From NCBI GenBank assembly GCA_934725085.1, contig CAKVAL010000003.1, positions 1 to 64,000 of the forward strand: 64,000 bases of DNA, given 5' to 3'. Position 1 is the first letter of the stretch. Every line of letters begins with the position of its first letter. The translations under genes and the position numbers were made by a program. The notes under the pieces are model-generated. The model saw only the letters and a list, made by a program, of their open reading frames with translations. It searched no databases and was not told the origin of the DNA. This DNA comes from an uncultured Erysipelotrichaceae bacterium. GTDB lineage: Bacteria; Bacillota_I; Bacilli_A; Erysipelotrichales; Erysipelotrichaceae. Positions 16,085 through 24,466 of this stretch are shown here, one piece after another.

Positions 16085-18531
16085 TGCCTAGAAAAAAGAA
16101 AGAAATTGTCCCTGATGATCCCTTTAATTATGCTGGGCTGATATCTTTTCTATGCGTTGCAGCTCTAATTTATTTTTCGATCACCAAAACAGGCGCAGTA
16201 GGCTTGTTTATTAATAACTTACTATCTTATTTGTTTGGAAACTTATATTTAGTCTTATTGATAAGTCTTTTTGTGTGTGCCTTTATTAATGTATTCTTAA
16301 CTAAAAAAGTTAAGTTTAATGTATGGTTTTACATTGGGATTGGTGTTTTAAATGTAGCAGTTATGTTACTTTCAACTGTTTTATTCTATGGTAAAGTAAG
16401 TGAATTTCCTTTTACTATAGTTAGCACTGCATTCTCATATATTAAATTATTATTTACAGCTGATGTAATCTTTGGTGGGGGACTAATTGGAACCTTATTA
16501 ATGTATTTTTGTATGTCTGCCTTTGATTATGCTGGTACATTAACTATCTTGGTTTTATTGTTTCTAATTGCGGCTATTCTATTAATACCACTTGGTGTTT
16601 ATAAGATATTTATTAATGGTGCCAAGGATGCAAGTATCAACACAATCCATGGTGTTAAAGATAGAGTCAATGACATGAATGAGAGACGTCAGGTTAAGAA
16701 TGAACTTAATAGACTTGAGCTTGAAAGAAGAACTAAATTAGCTAATCGTCAACGTATTGAAGAGGAACAAAGAAGAGCTAGTCTTCAAAGGGATATCCAT
16801 AATATCTTTAATGAGAACTTATCTATTCCTACAATGGAAAAGGAAGAAGAAAAGATTGAAGATGTTAAGAATACTAGTGATTTCTCTAAGACTTATTTCT
16901 TAGATGATGATATTAAGGTCGAACAAACAAGTTTGGATGTTGGAGGATCTGGGCACGAATCCGGGCACGAATCTGGGCTCGAATCCCAAGTTGAGGAACC
17001 AACTGTGCTTGAATCTAAGACTGAGGTTGAACCTGTTATAGAAGAGGAATGTGAGCCAATAAGAAAAAACAAGGTATATCACATGCCACCTATGTCTTTA
17101 CTTACTAATATTGCATCTTCAAAAGCCAGCAACATTAATAAGAATTCAGCTGAGGTAAAGGGACAAAAGCTAATTGAAATATTAAGTAACTTTGGTATTC
17201 AAGCTAGATTAACTAATACCTTCATTGGTCCAAGTGTCACTAAGTTTGAGATTGTTCCTGATGAGAATATTAAGGTAAATAAGATTAGTGGTATTTCTGA
17301 TAATATCAAGATGGGTTTGGCTGCTAAGGATATTAGAATCGAAGCTCCAATTCCAGGCAGAAGTGCTGTTGGTGTTGAAATACCTAATGCAGAAAATGTA
17401 ATGGTTCGTATGTCAGAACTTACAAAGAGTGAGAAGTTTAAGGATAAGTCTAAACAATTATTATTCACTTTGGGTAAGGATTTGATGGGTGAACCAGTGT
17501 ATTGCGAACTAAATAAGATGCCACACTTACTTGTAGCTGGTGCTACTGGTTCTGGTAAGTCTGTTTGTATGAATACAATTATCATTTCATATTTATTAAG
17601 AAGTGATCCAAAGGATTTAAAGATTGTCTTGATTGATCCTAAGAAGGTTGAATTTACACCTTATCATGATATTCCACACTTGTTGTGGCCAGTAATTACT
17701 GATTCAGATATGGCTAGCATGATGCTTAAGAAGGCTGTAGTTATCATGGAAGAAAGATATGATGCCTTTGCGGATGCTGGTGTTAGAGATATTAAGAGTT
17801 TTAATGACTTGGTAATTAAGCATAATGCAAGCGTTGGCGAAGGTGAGCCTAGGATGGAAAAGATGCCATATATCGTTATTATCATCGATGAGCTTGCTGA
17901 TTTGATGATGACTGCTAAAAAAGAGGTTGAGGCATCAATTCAACGTCTAACTCAATTATCACGTGCTTGTGGTATTCATATGATTGTTGCTACACAACGT
18001 CCAAGTACTGATGTTATTACGGGTTTAATTAAGTCTAATATTCCAAGTCGTATTTCTTTTGCGGTATCTAGCTCCATTGACTCAAGAACCATTCTTGATC
18101 AAACTGGTGCTGAAAAGTTATTGGGACATGGTGATATGTTATATCTTCCTCAAGGTGAGAGTGGTCCAATTAGAGTTCAGGGTTGTTTTGTGACTGATGA
18201 TGAGATCAAGAGAATCACCGATTATTGTAAGAAACAAGCTGGCCCTGATTATGATGATACTTATTTTGAGATTAAGAGAAACTTAGAAGGTGAGTCTTTC
18301 TCTTATTCAAGTGAGAGTAATAATCCACGTGAAAAGGATGCCTTATATGATGAGGTAGTTGAATATGTAACTGAGGCTCAAAAGGCTTCTACTTCTTTAC
18401 TACAAAGAAGATTTGGGATTGGTTATAATCGTTCTGCTCGTATTATTGATGATTTAGAGAAGAATGGCATAATTGGTCCAAGTAATGGTTCTAAACCACG
18501 TGAGGTGTACAAGAAAAAAGATGAAGAATAA
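16084..18531 (+). CDS. ftsK: DNA translocase FtsK/SpoIIIE
   Basis: The 815-residue protein pumps chromosomal DNA through the closing septum. Four membrane segments occupy residues about 15-185. A charged linker follows (190-340), then the motor with Walker A GATGSGKSVCMN near residue 485, Walker B IVIIIDELADLMM, and the C-terminal gamma winged helix TSLLQRRFGIGYNRSARIID that reads polar DNA motifs. It overlaps rnjB by one base and the next gene by 11 bp, so the four genes from rnjB form an operon. The linker carries a short 12-bp tandem repeat. Sequence alone cannot separate an FtsK from a SpoIIIE role. Confidence 0.95.
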   Translation: MPRKKKEIVPDDPFNYAGLISFLCVAALIYFSITKTGAVGLFINNLLSYLFGNLYLVLLISLFVCAFINVFLTKKVKFNVWFYIGIGVLNVAVMLLSTVLFYGKVSEFPFTIVSTAFSYIKLLFTADVIFGGGLIGTLLMYFCMSAFDYAGTLTILVLLFLIAAILLIPLGVYKIFINGAKDASINTIHGVKDRVNDMNERRQVKNELNRLELERRTKLANRQRIEEEQRRASLQRDIHNIFNENLSIPTMEKEEEKIEDVKNTSDFSKTYFLDDDIKVEQTSLDVGGSGHESGHESGLESQVEEPTVLESKTEVEPVIEEECEPIRKNKVYHMPPMSLLTNIASSKASNINKNSAEVKGQKLIEILSNFGIQARLTNTFIGPSVTKFEIVPDENIKVNKISGISDNIKMGLAAKDIRIEAPIPGRSAVGVEIPNAENVMVRMSELTKSEKFKDKSKQLLFTLGKDLMGEPVYCELNKMPHLLVAGATGSGKSVCMNTIIISYLLRSDPKDLKIVLIDPKKVEFTPYHDIPHLLWPVITDSDMASMMLKKAVVIMEERYDAFADAGVRDIKSFNDLVIKHNASVGEGEPRMEKMPYIVIIIDELADLMMTAKKEVEASIQRLTQLSRACGIHMIVATQRPSTDVITGLIKSNIPSRISFAVSSSIDSRTILDQTGAEKLLGHGDMLYLPQGESGPIRVQGCFVTDDEIKRITDYCKKQAGPDYDDTYFEIKRNLEGESFSYSSESNNPREKDALYDEVVEYVTEAQKASTSLLQRRFGIGYNRSARIIDDLEKNGIIGPSNGSKPREVYKKKDEE
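16949..16984 (+). repeat. Three tandem 12-bp units inside the ftsK linker
   Basis: CTGGGCACGAAT, CCGGGCACGAAT and CTGGGCTCGAAT encode a GHES-like tetrapeptide repeated three times near residue 290. The units are richer in G+C than the surrounding gene. Confidence 0.85.
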
Positions 18532-19732
18532 TTTTATTAAGACAAAGAAGTATAAGAATATTAATTTATATCTATACTTTACATCTGATTATGATTTGAA
18601 AAAGCATCTATGCTTAAGCTTGTTAGCTTTCTTTATTGGTGACTATTCTAAGAAGTATCCAACTAAGGAGAAGATGACTTTTGCGAAGGATAATTTATAT
18701 GCAGCTAATGTTTATACCGGTTCTAAAGCTAGAGCCGGTTTAGCTTATTTCACAATTAAATATACTTTCTTGAATCCTTGTTTTGTGGATGTTGATGAGA
18801 AGGAATTTGTAGCTTTCTTTAAAGAACTAGTATTAAATCCTTATTTCTCAGAAGAATTATTAGAAGAATTTAAGACTATCTATAAGGCTAATATTCAAAG
18901 AACCTTGGATAAGCCTAATAAGTATGCCTCTAATCGTGTAAATCAAATTATTGGGCAAGAAGATCCAATCTTTAATATTTATACAGTAGATAAGATAGAT
19001 ATGATTGATTCAATCACCTTGGATGATGTGAAAAATGTCTATCATGATTTGTTAAATAACTTTGGAGTAGATGTTTTCTTGATTGGTGATTATAGCGATG
19101 ATTTATTAGCTTATGCTAAGAGTTTAGTTAAGGAACATGATTATCATTTCAATAATTGTTCCTTAAATATTAATGAATTAGGCGAAATAGTTGAAGATAA
19201 AAATGTATCACAATCATCACTACAAATAGTCTATAAGACACCATTTAATCGTACTTCTAAGGAATTCTATGCTTATATGTTGGGTAATTCGGTGTTTGGC
19301 ATTGTACCCACATCTTTATTATTTGATGAAGTAAGAGAAAAGCTTTCATTGTGTTACTATATCTCAGTTTTAGATTATAAGAACGAGGGTATTGTAAAGG
19401 TTTATACAGCTATTGATGGTAAGAATAAGGACGAGCTTGTTAGACAAGTTGATATACAACTAAAGCGTATGATTAATAAGGATTATGATCCAATTAAATT
19501 AGATTATGCACGTGCTTTATTAGCTGATTCTTTAAATGCTTTACAGGATAATACTGATGCCTATACTGAATATTATTTTATGAATAAATTAAATGGTATT
19601 GAGTGTAATAGACAGGAATATATTAAGAATTTAGAAAGCGTTACTGTTGATGATATTAGTGAAGTATTTAAGAAGTATCAACATGTATTAACTTATATGT
19701 TAAATGGGGTTAAAGATGAAAAAGATTCATAA
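18521..19732 (+). CDS. M16-family peptidase-like protein, YmfF type (no zinc motif)
   Basis: The 403-residue protein has the M16 fold (for example NVYTGSKARAGLAYFTIKYT and the DEVREKLSLCYYISV region) but no HxxEH zinc site, so it is probably the non-catalytic half of a pair. ATG 18521, inside the 3' end of ftsK, gives a natural start KNNFIKTKKYKNINLYLYFT. The catalytic partner overlaps its 3' end by 17 bp. In Bacillus the homologues ymfF and ymfH also follow spoIIIE. They have been linked to maturation of the EF-P modification; no EF-P gene is seen here. Confidence 0.85.
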   Translation: MKNNFIKTKKYKNINLYLYFTSDYDLKKHLCLSLLAFFIGDYSKKYPTKEKMTFAKDNLYAANVYTGSKARAGLAYFTIKYTFLNPCFVDVDEKEFVAFFKELVLNPYFSEELLEEFKTIYKANIQRTLDKPNKYASNRVNQIIGQEDPIFNIYTVDKIDMIDSITLDDVKNVYHDLLNNFGVDVFLIGDYSDDLLAYAKSLVKEHDYHFNNCSLNINELGEIVEDKNVSQSSLQIVYKTPFNRTSKEFYAYMLGNSVFGIVPTSLLFDEVREKLSLCYYISVLDYKNEGIVKVYTAIDGKNKDELVRQVDIQLKRMINKDYDPIKLDYARALLADSLNALQDNTDAYTEYYFMNKLNGIECNRQEYIKNLESVTVDDISEVFKKYQHVLTYMLNGVKDEKDS

Positions 19733-20987
19733 TGATTTTTTTGATGAAGATTTCTATATAGAGAAATTGGATAATGGGCTAGAAGTGGTTATTTTTAATA
19801 AGAAAGACTTCTTAACTACAGCCTGTGCTTTTGCGACATCTTATGGCGCTTTAAATACTGATGAAGTATTGGATGATAAAGAGTATCATTTTCATCCAGG
19901 AGTAGCTCATTTCTTGGAACATAAGCTATTTGAGAGCGAAGATAAGAATATCTTTGAAGAATTTTCTAATATGGGTTGTAATGTCAACGCCTTTACTTCT
20001 TATCATGAGACTGTTTATTATTTTTCAACTACTAATAAGGAAATTAAGGAACCTTTGAATCTATTGTTAGATTTTGTCCAAAAATTAGATATTACTGATG
20101 AGAATGTTGAGAAGGAAAAGGGGATTATTTGTCAGGAATTAGCCATGTATATGCAAAATCCTGATTCTCGTTTGTTACAGGAAACATATCGTTCTTTATA
20201 TCATAATTATCCCCTTAAGTATGATATTGGTGGTGATGAAACAAGTGTCAATGCGATTAGTAAGGATGAATTAGATTTATGTTATAAGATTAATTATCAT
20301 CCAAATAATATGGTTTTGTTGATAGTATCGCCACTAGATGTGAATTATTTGATGGATATTGTCAAAGAGAATCAAAGTAAGAAACATTTTGATGAACAGA
20401 AGGATGTTAAGACTTTGTTGATTGATGAAGATGATAGTGTTGTTAGAAAAGAATTTTCTTTTGAGATGGATATCAATAAGCCAAAACATGTTTATGCGCT
20501 TAAATTAAAGCCTAATTTCAAGGATAGCGATGATATCGTATATAAACAATGGTGTTTGGATTTGTATCTAAAGGCTTATTTCTCAAGTATCAATAAGGAT
20601 TATCAAGAATGGCTTAATAAGGGGTTAATCAATGATTATTTTGGCTATGAAGTGGATTTTGATAAGGATTATGCTTATATCTTGTTTTATAACGAGAGTG
20701 AAGAGGATAATATCAAGGAACTTGTTGATAATGAATTAAAAAAAGATTTAATTACTGAAGAAATTTTGACTTCTATTAAGAGAAGATATATTGGAAATAG
20801 CTTTGATACTTTAAATGATGTTGAGTCTTTTGATACTGGTTATGTAAGAGATTATGTGAATGGTATTGATTATTTTAAGAGTATTGAGATACTTACCCAC
20901 ATTTCTTTAAATGATTTAAAGGCCGTATTTAAGGGCTTTGATTACTCAAATTATGCACTTATCCACATTTTGCCATGTGGAAAGTGA
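19716..20987 (+). CDS. M16-family zinc peptidase, YmfH type
   Basis: The 423-residue protein carries the inverted zinc motif HFLEH near residue 66 and a downstream glutamate region (EKEKGIICQELAMY), both hallmarks of active M16 peptidases. LVSPL-like beta strands in NMVLLIVSPLDV mark the second domain. The start ATG 19716 lies 17 bp inside the previous gene, with GGGG just upstream. Together with the zinc-less upstream paralogue it should form a heterodimer. It is the last gene of the rnjB operon; ssb follows after 81 nt. Confidence 0.88.
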   Translation: MKKIHNDFFDEDFYIEKLDNGLEVVIFNKKDFLTTACAFATSYGALNTDEVLDDKEYHFHPGVAHFLEHKLFESEDKNIFEEFSNMGCNVNAFTSYHETVYYFSTTNKEIKEPLNLLLDFVQKLDITDENVEKEKGIICQELAMYMQNPDSRLLQETYRSLYHNYPLKYDIGGDETSVNAISKDELDLCYKINYHPNNMVLLIVSPLDVNYLMDIVKENQSKKHFDEQKDVKTLLIDEDDSVVRKEFSFEMDINKPKHVYALKLKPNFKDSDDIVYKQWCLDLYLKAYFSSINKDYQEWLNKGLINDYFGYEVDFDKDYAYILFYNESEEDNIKELVDNELKKDLITEEILTSIKRRYIGNSFDTLNDVESFDTGYVRDYVNGIDYFKSIEILTHISLNDLKAVFKGFDYSNYALIHILPCGK

Positions 20988-21068
20988 TAAAAACTTGGGA
21001 ATAATATGGGAATTTTCCTTTCTATTAGCGTGCTAAATTATAGGTACAGGTAACTAGAAAGGAGAAAA

Positions 21069-21380
21069 ATGAACGAATTTAGATTTTGTGGCAGAGCTCT
21101 AGAAACACCTGAATTACTAGAGTCTGAAAAAGGAAGCAAGTATGCCCACTTATTTTTAAAAGTTGAACGCGAATATAAAAATAGTGATGGCAAAGTAGAT
21201 ACTGATGTTTTCAGAATTACTTGTTTCAAAGGTCTTGCTGAAGAGATTGAGAAGAATGTAAAGAAAGGTCAAACATTGATTATGAAAGGTCGTCTTCAGG
21301 AGAATAACTTCGTCAAGGATAATGGTGAGACCATTTATAGAGCAGAGCTTGTCGGAGATAGAGTGTTCTACGTTAACTAA
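21069..21380 (+). CDS. ssb: Short single-stranded DNA-binding protein
   Basis: The 103-residue protein is an OB fold with SSB features (NEFRFCGRALETPELLESEKG, FRITCFKGLAEEI, KKGQTLIMKGRLQENNF). It stops right after the fold at DRVFYVN and lacks the linker and acidic DDDIPF-type tip that recruits partner proteins. This resembles the shorter SsbB/YwpH-type paralogues rather than the replicative SSB. AAAGGAG precedes the ATG. A terminator follows, so it is probably monocistronic. Confidence 0.88.
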   Translation: MNEFRFCGRALETPELLESEKGSKYAHLFLKVEREYKNSDGKVDTDVFRITCFKGLAEEIEKNVKKGQTLIMKGRLQENNFVKDNGETIYRAELVGDRVFYVN

Positions 21381-21397
21381 TCATAGCTACCCATAAG

Positions 21398-21430
21398 AAA
21401 GAGTCGAATTGATATTTTGACTCTTTTTTT
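21398..21430 (+). terminator. Terminator after ssb, overlapping the ffh promoter
   Basis: AAAGAGTC (21398-21405) pairs with GACTCTTT (21419-21426) around a 13-nt loop and is followed by T residues. The -35 box of ffh lies in the loop. Confidence 0.88.
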
Positions 21431-21438
21431 CATATAAT
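21409..21438 (+). promoter_or_regulatory. ffh promoter giving a leaderless mRNA
   Basis: TTGATA (21409-21414), an 18-nt spacer and TATAAT (21433-21438). Six bases then separate the -10 box from the ATG at 21445, so the expected start point is the A of the start codon. There is no Shine-Dalgarno sequence. Confidence 0.7.
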
Positions 21439-21444
21439 AGGCAT

Positions 21445-22758
21445 ATGGCTTTTGATTCATTACAAGATCGTTTAACGAAATCGCTTAAGAATATTGCTGG
21501 TAAGGGCAAGCTTTCTGAGCGTAATATGGAAGATACTTTAAAGGAGATAAGAGTTGCTCTTTTAGAGTCTGATGTTAATTATAGTGTTGTCCAAAACTTT
21601 TTGAATTCAATCCGAAAGGAAGTAGAGGGACAGGATGTTTTAAATGCGATTGATCCTGGACAATTATTAATTAAGATCGTTCATGATGAAATCATCAAAT
21701 TATTAGGTGATGATGATAACTCAATTCATTATACAAATAATGGTTTAACTACTATTATGGTAGTTGGTTTACAGGGTACAGGTAAGACTACACAGACTGC
21801 TAAGATTGCTTATCAGATGAAGAAAGAGGGCAAGAAGGTCTTAATGGTTGCTTGTGACGTAATTAGACCCGCTGCCATTGATCAATTAAAGTCTTTGGGA
21901 GCTTCAATTGATGTTGAAGTATATTCTAAGGGTATTTTTGTGAATGCTTTAAATACTGCTATTGAGGGTTTAAAGTACGCTAAGGAAAATAACTTTGATG
22001 TAGTTTTATTTGATACTGCTGGTCGTCTTCAAATCGATGAGACTTTGATGAAGGAACTTGAGGATATTAAGGCCGCTGTTAATCCAAATGAAATCTTATT
22101 AACTGTTGATGCACTTACTGGTCAAGATATCTGTAATGTAGCTAAGACTTTCAATGAAAGATTAGCTGTTACCGGTTTAGTAGTTACTAAGTTTGATGGT
22201 GATGCTAAGGGCGGTTCTGTCTTATCTGTTAAGGCTTTAACTGGTGTTCCTATTAAGTATACTGGTATTGGTGAAAAGATTTCTGACTTAGATTCTTTCC
22301 ATCCAGATCGTTTAGCCGATCGTATCTTGGGCATGGGTGATGTTGTTTCTCTTGTTGAAAAGGCTCAAGAAGAGTTTGATATGAAACAAGCTGAAGAGAT
22401 GACTAAGCGTATGTTGTCAGGTAAGATGACAATGGATGATATGTTGGCTACTATTGATCAAACTAAGAAGCTAGGTCCTTTATCATCTCTTATGGGTATG
22501 ATTCCTGGTATGGGTGATTTCAAGGGTAAGGTTGATGATGCTGAGGTAGATAAGAATTTTAAGATTACTAAGGCTGTTATTCAATCTATGACTAAGGAAG
22601 AAAGAAAAGATCCTAGCTTTATGAGAGGTTCTCATAAGCGTAGAGTTGCCAAGGGTAGTGGTACTAGTGTTGATGATGTTAATAGAGTAATTAACCAATT
22701 TGAGAGATCTAAGAAGATGATGAAGTCTTTAAGTGGTCTAGCAAGAGGAATGTTTTAA
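21445..22758 (+). CDS. ffh: Signal recognition particle protein Ffh
   Basis: The 437-residue SRP GTPase binds signal sequences and SRP RNA and brings ribosomes to FtsY at the membrane. The NG domain has GLQGTGKTT (P loop), DTAGR and TKFDGDAKGG. The methionine-rich M domain contains MIPGMGDF and ends with MKSLSGLARGMF. The N-terminus MAFDSLQDRLTKSLKNI is canonical, so the start is certain although no Shine-Dalgarno sequence exists. The promoter places the start point on the ATG. Confidence 0.97.
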   Translation: MAFDSLQDRLTKSLKNIAGKGKLSERNMEDTLKEIRVALLESDVNYSVVQNFLNSIRKEVEGQDVLNAIDPGQLLIKIVHDEIIKLLGDDDNSIHYTNNGLTTIMVVGLQGTGKTTQTAKIAYQMKKEGKKVLMVACDVIRPAAIDQLKSLGASIDVEVYSKGIFVNALNTAIEGLKYAKENNFDVVLFDTAGRLQIDETLMKELEDIKAAVNPNEILLTVDALTGQDICNVAKTFNERLAVTGLVVTKFDGDAKGGSVLSVKALTGVPIKYTGIGEKISDLDSFHPDRLADRILGMGDVVSLVEKAQEEFDMKQAEEMTKRMLSGKMTMDDMLATIDQTKKLGPLSSLMGMIPGMGDFKGKVDDAEVDKNFKITKAVIQSMTKEERKDPSFMRGSHKRRVAKGSGTSVDDVNRVINQFERSKKMMKSLSGLARGMF

Positions 22759-22763
22759 TTAAT

Positions 22764-22796
22764 GAAATATTCTCTATTCATCTAGAGAATTTCGTT
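22764..22796 (+). terminator. Terminator after ffh
   Basis: ATTCTCTA (22769-22776) and TAGAGAAT (22783-22790) form an 8-bp stem with a 6-nt loop. GAAAT and TTTC extend it, and the T tract is short. Confidence 0.65.
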
Positions 22797-22811
22797 TAAA
22801 TGATTATAAGG

Positions 22812-22861
22812 GTGATATCGGTTATGAAATTGTATTGTTTTCTTATTGATATCACTTTTTT
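22812..22861 (+). terminator. Second hairpin with long loop and T tail
   Basis: GTGATATC (22812-22819) pairs with GATATCAC (22848-22855), which is followed by six T residues. The 28-nt loop is long for a terminator, so a small RNA ending here is an alternative. Confidence 0.45.
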
Positions 22862-22966
22862 GATTTGTGCTAATATAAGGAAAAGGAAGGGAAAATGTAA
22901 TTCTACTTTAAACTTATAGATTGTTTGATTATTGTTTTGTTTGGTTGTGATAGAAAGGAAATTATA

Positions 22967-23326
22967 ATGAAAAAAATACTTATTTTATTCCTAACAATGG
23001 TGTTAATTTCTGGGTGTTCTATGAATAATAAAGAAGTAGATGGTGTGGAAAATGCTGCGGCTCCTAATGTTATGATTAATAACCGTTTGTATCATACTAC
23101 AGGGGAATTATATGATGGTCGTTTTTTTAACGAGGCTAACGAAAATGACCGCAATCAACAATATGAAGTTGATGGTGTAATCACTTCAACAGTTGAAGGT
23201 TACATGCTTCCTGAAAAAAACAATCAATCTAATTTTGGTGTTGACTGTGAATATCATATTATTGATGATGAAAATATACTTGTTAAGATTGATGATTTGT
23301 GGATTAGATTTGAGTATGGTAATTAA
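22967..23326 (+). CDS. Small lipoprotein of unknown function
   Basis: The 119-residue product starts with a type II signal peptide (MKKILILFLTMVLISGCSM); the lipobox LISGC puts the modified cysteine near residue 17. The mature part of about 100 residues is polar with no recognised domain. ATG 22967 is preferred over a start at 22925 because GAAAGGAAA lies directly before it and the signal peptide then begins correctly. It lies between ffh and rpsP, with terminators on both sides, so it is a single-gene unit inserted in a housekeeping cluster. Confidence 0.75.
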   Translation: MKKILILFLTMVLISGCSMNNKEVDGVENAAAPNVMINNRLYHTTGELYDGRFFNEANENDRNQQYEVDGVITSTVEGYMLPEKNNQSNFGVDCEYHIIDDENILVKIDDLWIRFEYGN

Positions 23327-23330
23327 CTTT

Positions 23331-23370
23331 GAAGGTGTTAAGTAAAAATACTTGACACCTTCTTTTATTT
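23331..23370 (+). terminator. Strong terminator before rpsP
   Basis: GAAGGTGT (23331-23338) pairs with ACACCTTC (23355-23362), with an inner AAGTA/TACTT stem, followed by TTTTATTT. Confidence 0.9.
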
Positions 23371-23407
23371 ATGTAATTATAGTTAAGGAAAAAGGAGGAT
23401 AGTGTAA

Positions 23408-23680
23408 ATGGTTAAAATTAGATTAAAGAGAATGGGTGCTAAGAAGTCTCCTTTCTATAGAATCGTTGTTATGGATTCAAGAGATAGAAGAGATGGCAGA
23501 GAAATCGAAGTTATCGGTAACTATGATCCAAGAAAAAATCCTGCAGTTGTTAATCTTAATGAAGAAAAGACTCTTGCTTGGTTAAATAATGGTGCTCTTC
23601 CAACAGATACAGTTCGTAATATCTTATCAAATGAAGGCATTATGAAGAAGTATGCCGATAGTAAAAAGGCTGGCAAATAA
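23408..23680 (+). CDS. rpsP: 30S ribosomal protein S16
   Basis: The 90-residue protein has the canonical start MVKIRLKRMGAKKSPFYRIV and the motif VIGNYDPRKNP. It binds 16S rRNA early in 30S assembly. AAAGGAGG lies upstream. The stop and the start of khpA share a base (TAATG), and the order rpsP-khpA-rimM-trmD is the usual Firmicute one. Confidence 0.98.
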   Translation: MVKIRLKRMGAKKSPFYRIVVMDSRDRRDGREIEVIGNYDPRKNPAVVNLNEEKTLAWLNNGALPTDTVRNILSNEGIMKKYADSKKAGK

Positions 23681-23928
23681 TGATTGATCTTGAAAAAGTA
23701 TTATTAAATATTGTTAAGCCTATTTGCGGTAATAGTGATGAGGTTATGGTTAAACAAATGGAATCATTAAATGATAATGAAATTCTATTATATGTTTATG
23801 CACCTAGTAACGATATCGCAAGACTAATTGGTAAACAAGGAATGATGGCTAATTCAATTCGTCAGATGTTACAAGTAGCTTCTAGAATTGAAAATAAGCG
23901 CATTTCTATTAAATTCGAAGCACTTTAA
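23680..23928 (+). CDS. khpA: KH-domain RNA-binding protein KhpA
   Basis: The 82-residue single KH domain has the GxxG loop in LIGKQGMMANSIRQML. KhpA partners KhpB/Jag in binding small RNAs and mRNAs and affects cell elongation in streptococci. It is translationally coupled to rpsP and followed directly by a strong terminator. Confidence 0.93.
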   Translation: MIDLEKVLLNIVKPICGNSDEVMVKQMESLNDNEILLYVYAPSNDIARLIGKQGMMANSIRQMLQVASRIENKRISIKFEAL

Positions 23929-23952
23929 GGATGAATTCTTCATCCTTTTTTT
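23927..23952 (+). terminator. Terminator between khpA and rimM
   Basis: AAGGATGAA and TTCATCCTT form a 9-bp perfect stem with a 3-nt loop and a seven-T tail. It ends 13 nt before the rimM start codon. Confidence 0.92.
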
Positions 23953-23953
23953 A

Positions 23954-23959
23954 TACAAT
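23954..23959 (+). promoter_or_regulatory. Putative -10 box of a leaderless rimM transcript
   Basis: TACAAT lies exactly 6 nt before the rimM ATG, the same spacing as for ffh. No convincing -35 box was found, since this region is occupied by the terminator. Confidence 0.5.
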
Positions 23960-23965
23960 TTTTAT

Positions 23966-24466
23966 ATGGAATATGTAGTTATAGGAAAAATAGTTAATAC
24001 CTTTGGAATTAAGGGAGAGCTTAAGGTAGAATCGCATACTGACTTTTTAAGTGAACGTTTTAAGAAAGATTCTACTGTTTATATCGGTGAAAATCATGAG
24101 GCACTTAAAGTAGCTTCATATCGTATGCATAAGGGCTTTATTATGTTGTCTCTTGTTGGACTTGATAATATTAATTTGGTTTTAAAGTATAAGGACATGT
24201 ATATTTATAAGTCTTGTGATGATATCAAACCTTTAGAAGATGGTGAATATTATTTTAAGGATTTAATTAATTTAGATGTTTATTTAGATGATAAGCAAGT
24301 AGGCAAATGTATCAATGTAGAAGAGGGTAAGGCTTATAATTTCTTGAGAATTAAGAAAAATGATGACAAGGAATGTTTAGTTCCTAATCTTCCGGTTTTT
24401 ATAAGTAATGTTGATTTAGCTAATTCAAGAATTAATCTAACAAGTGGGGCTAGTGGTTTATTATGA
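23966..24466 (+). CDS. rimM: 16S rRNA processing protein RimM
   Basis: The 166-residue protein aids 30S head assembly and binds S19. It has a RimM N-terminal beta barrel (MEYVVIGKIVNTFGIKGELK) and a PRC-barrel domain ending with VPNLPVFISNVDL. The start at 23966 is fixed by the canonical N-terminus. No Shine-Dalgarno sequence is present, and a -10 box lies 6 nt upstream. The 3' end overlaps trmD by 4 bp. Confidence 0.96.
   Translation: MEYVVIGKIVNTFGIKGELKVESHTDFLSERFKKDSTVYIGENHEALKVASYRMHKGFIMLSLVGLDNINLVLKYKDMYIYKSCDDIKPLEDGEYYFKDLINLDVYLDDKQVGKCINVEEGKAYNFLRIKKNDDKECLVPNLPVFISNVDLANSRINLTSGASGLL

Noticed and set aside
20894..20968. DnaA-box-like sequences TTACCCACA (20894) and TTATCCACA (20960)
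   Set aside because: Both lie in the coding 3' end of the M16 peptidase gene, only two sites are present, and no AT-rich unwinding element or dnaA/dnaN genes are nearby. Not enough for an origin.
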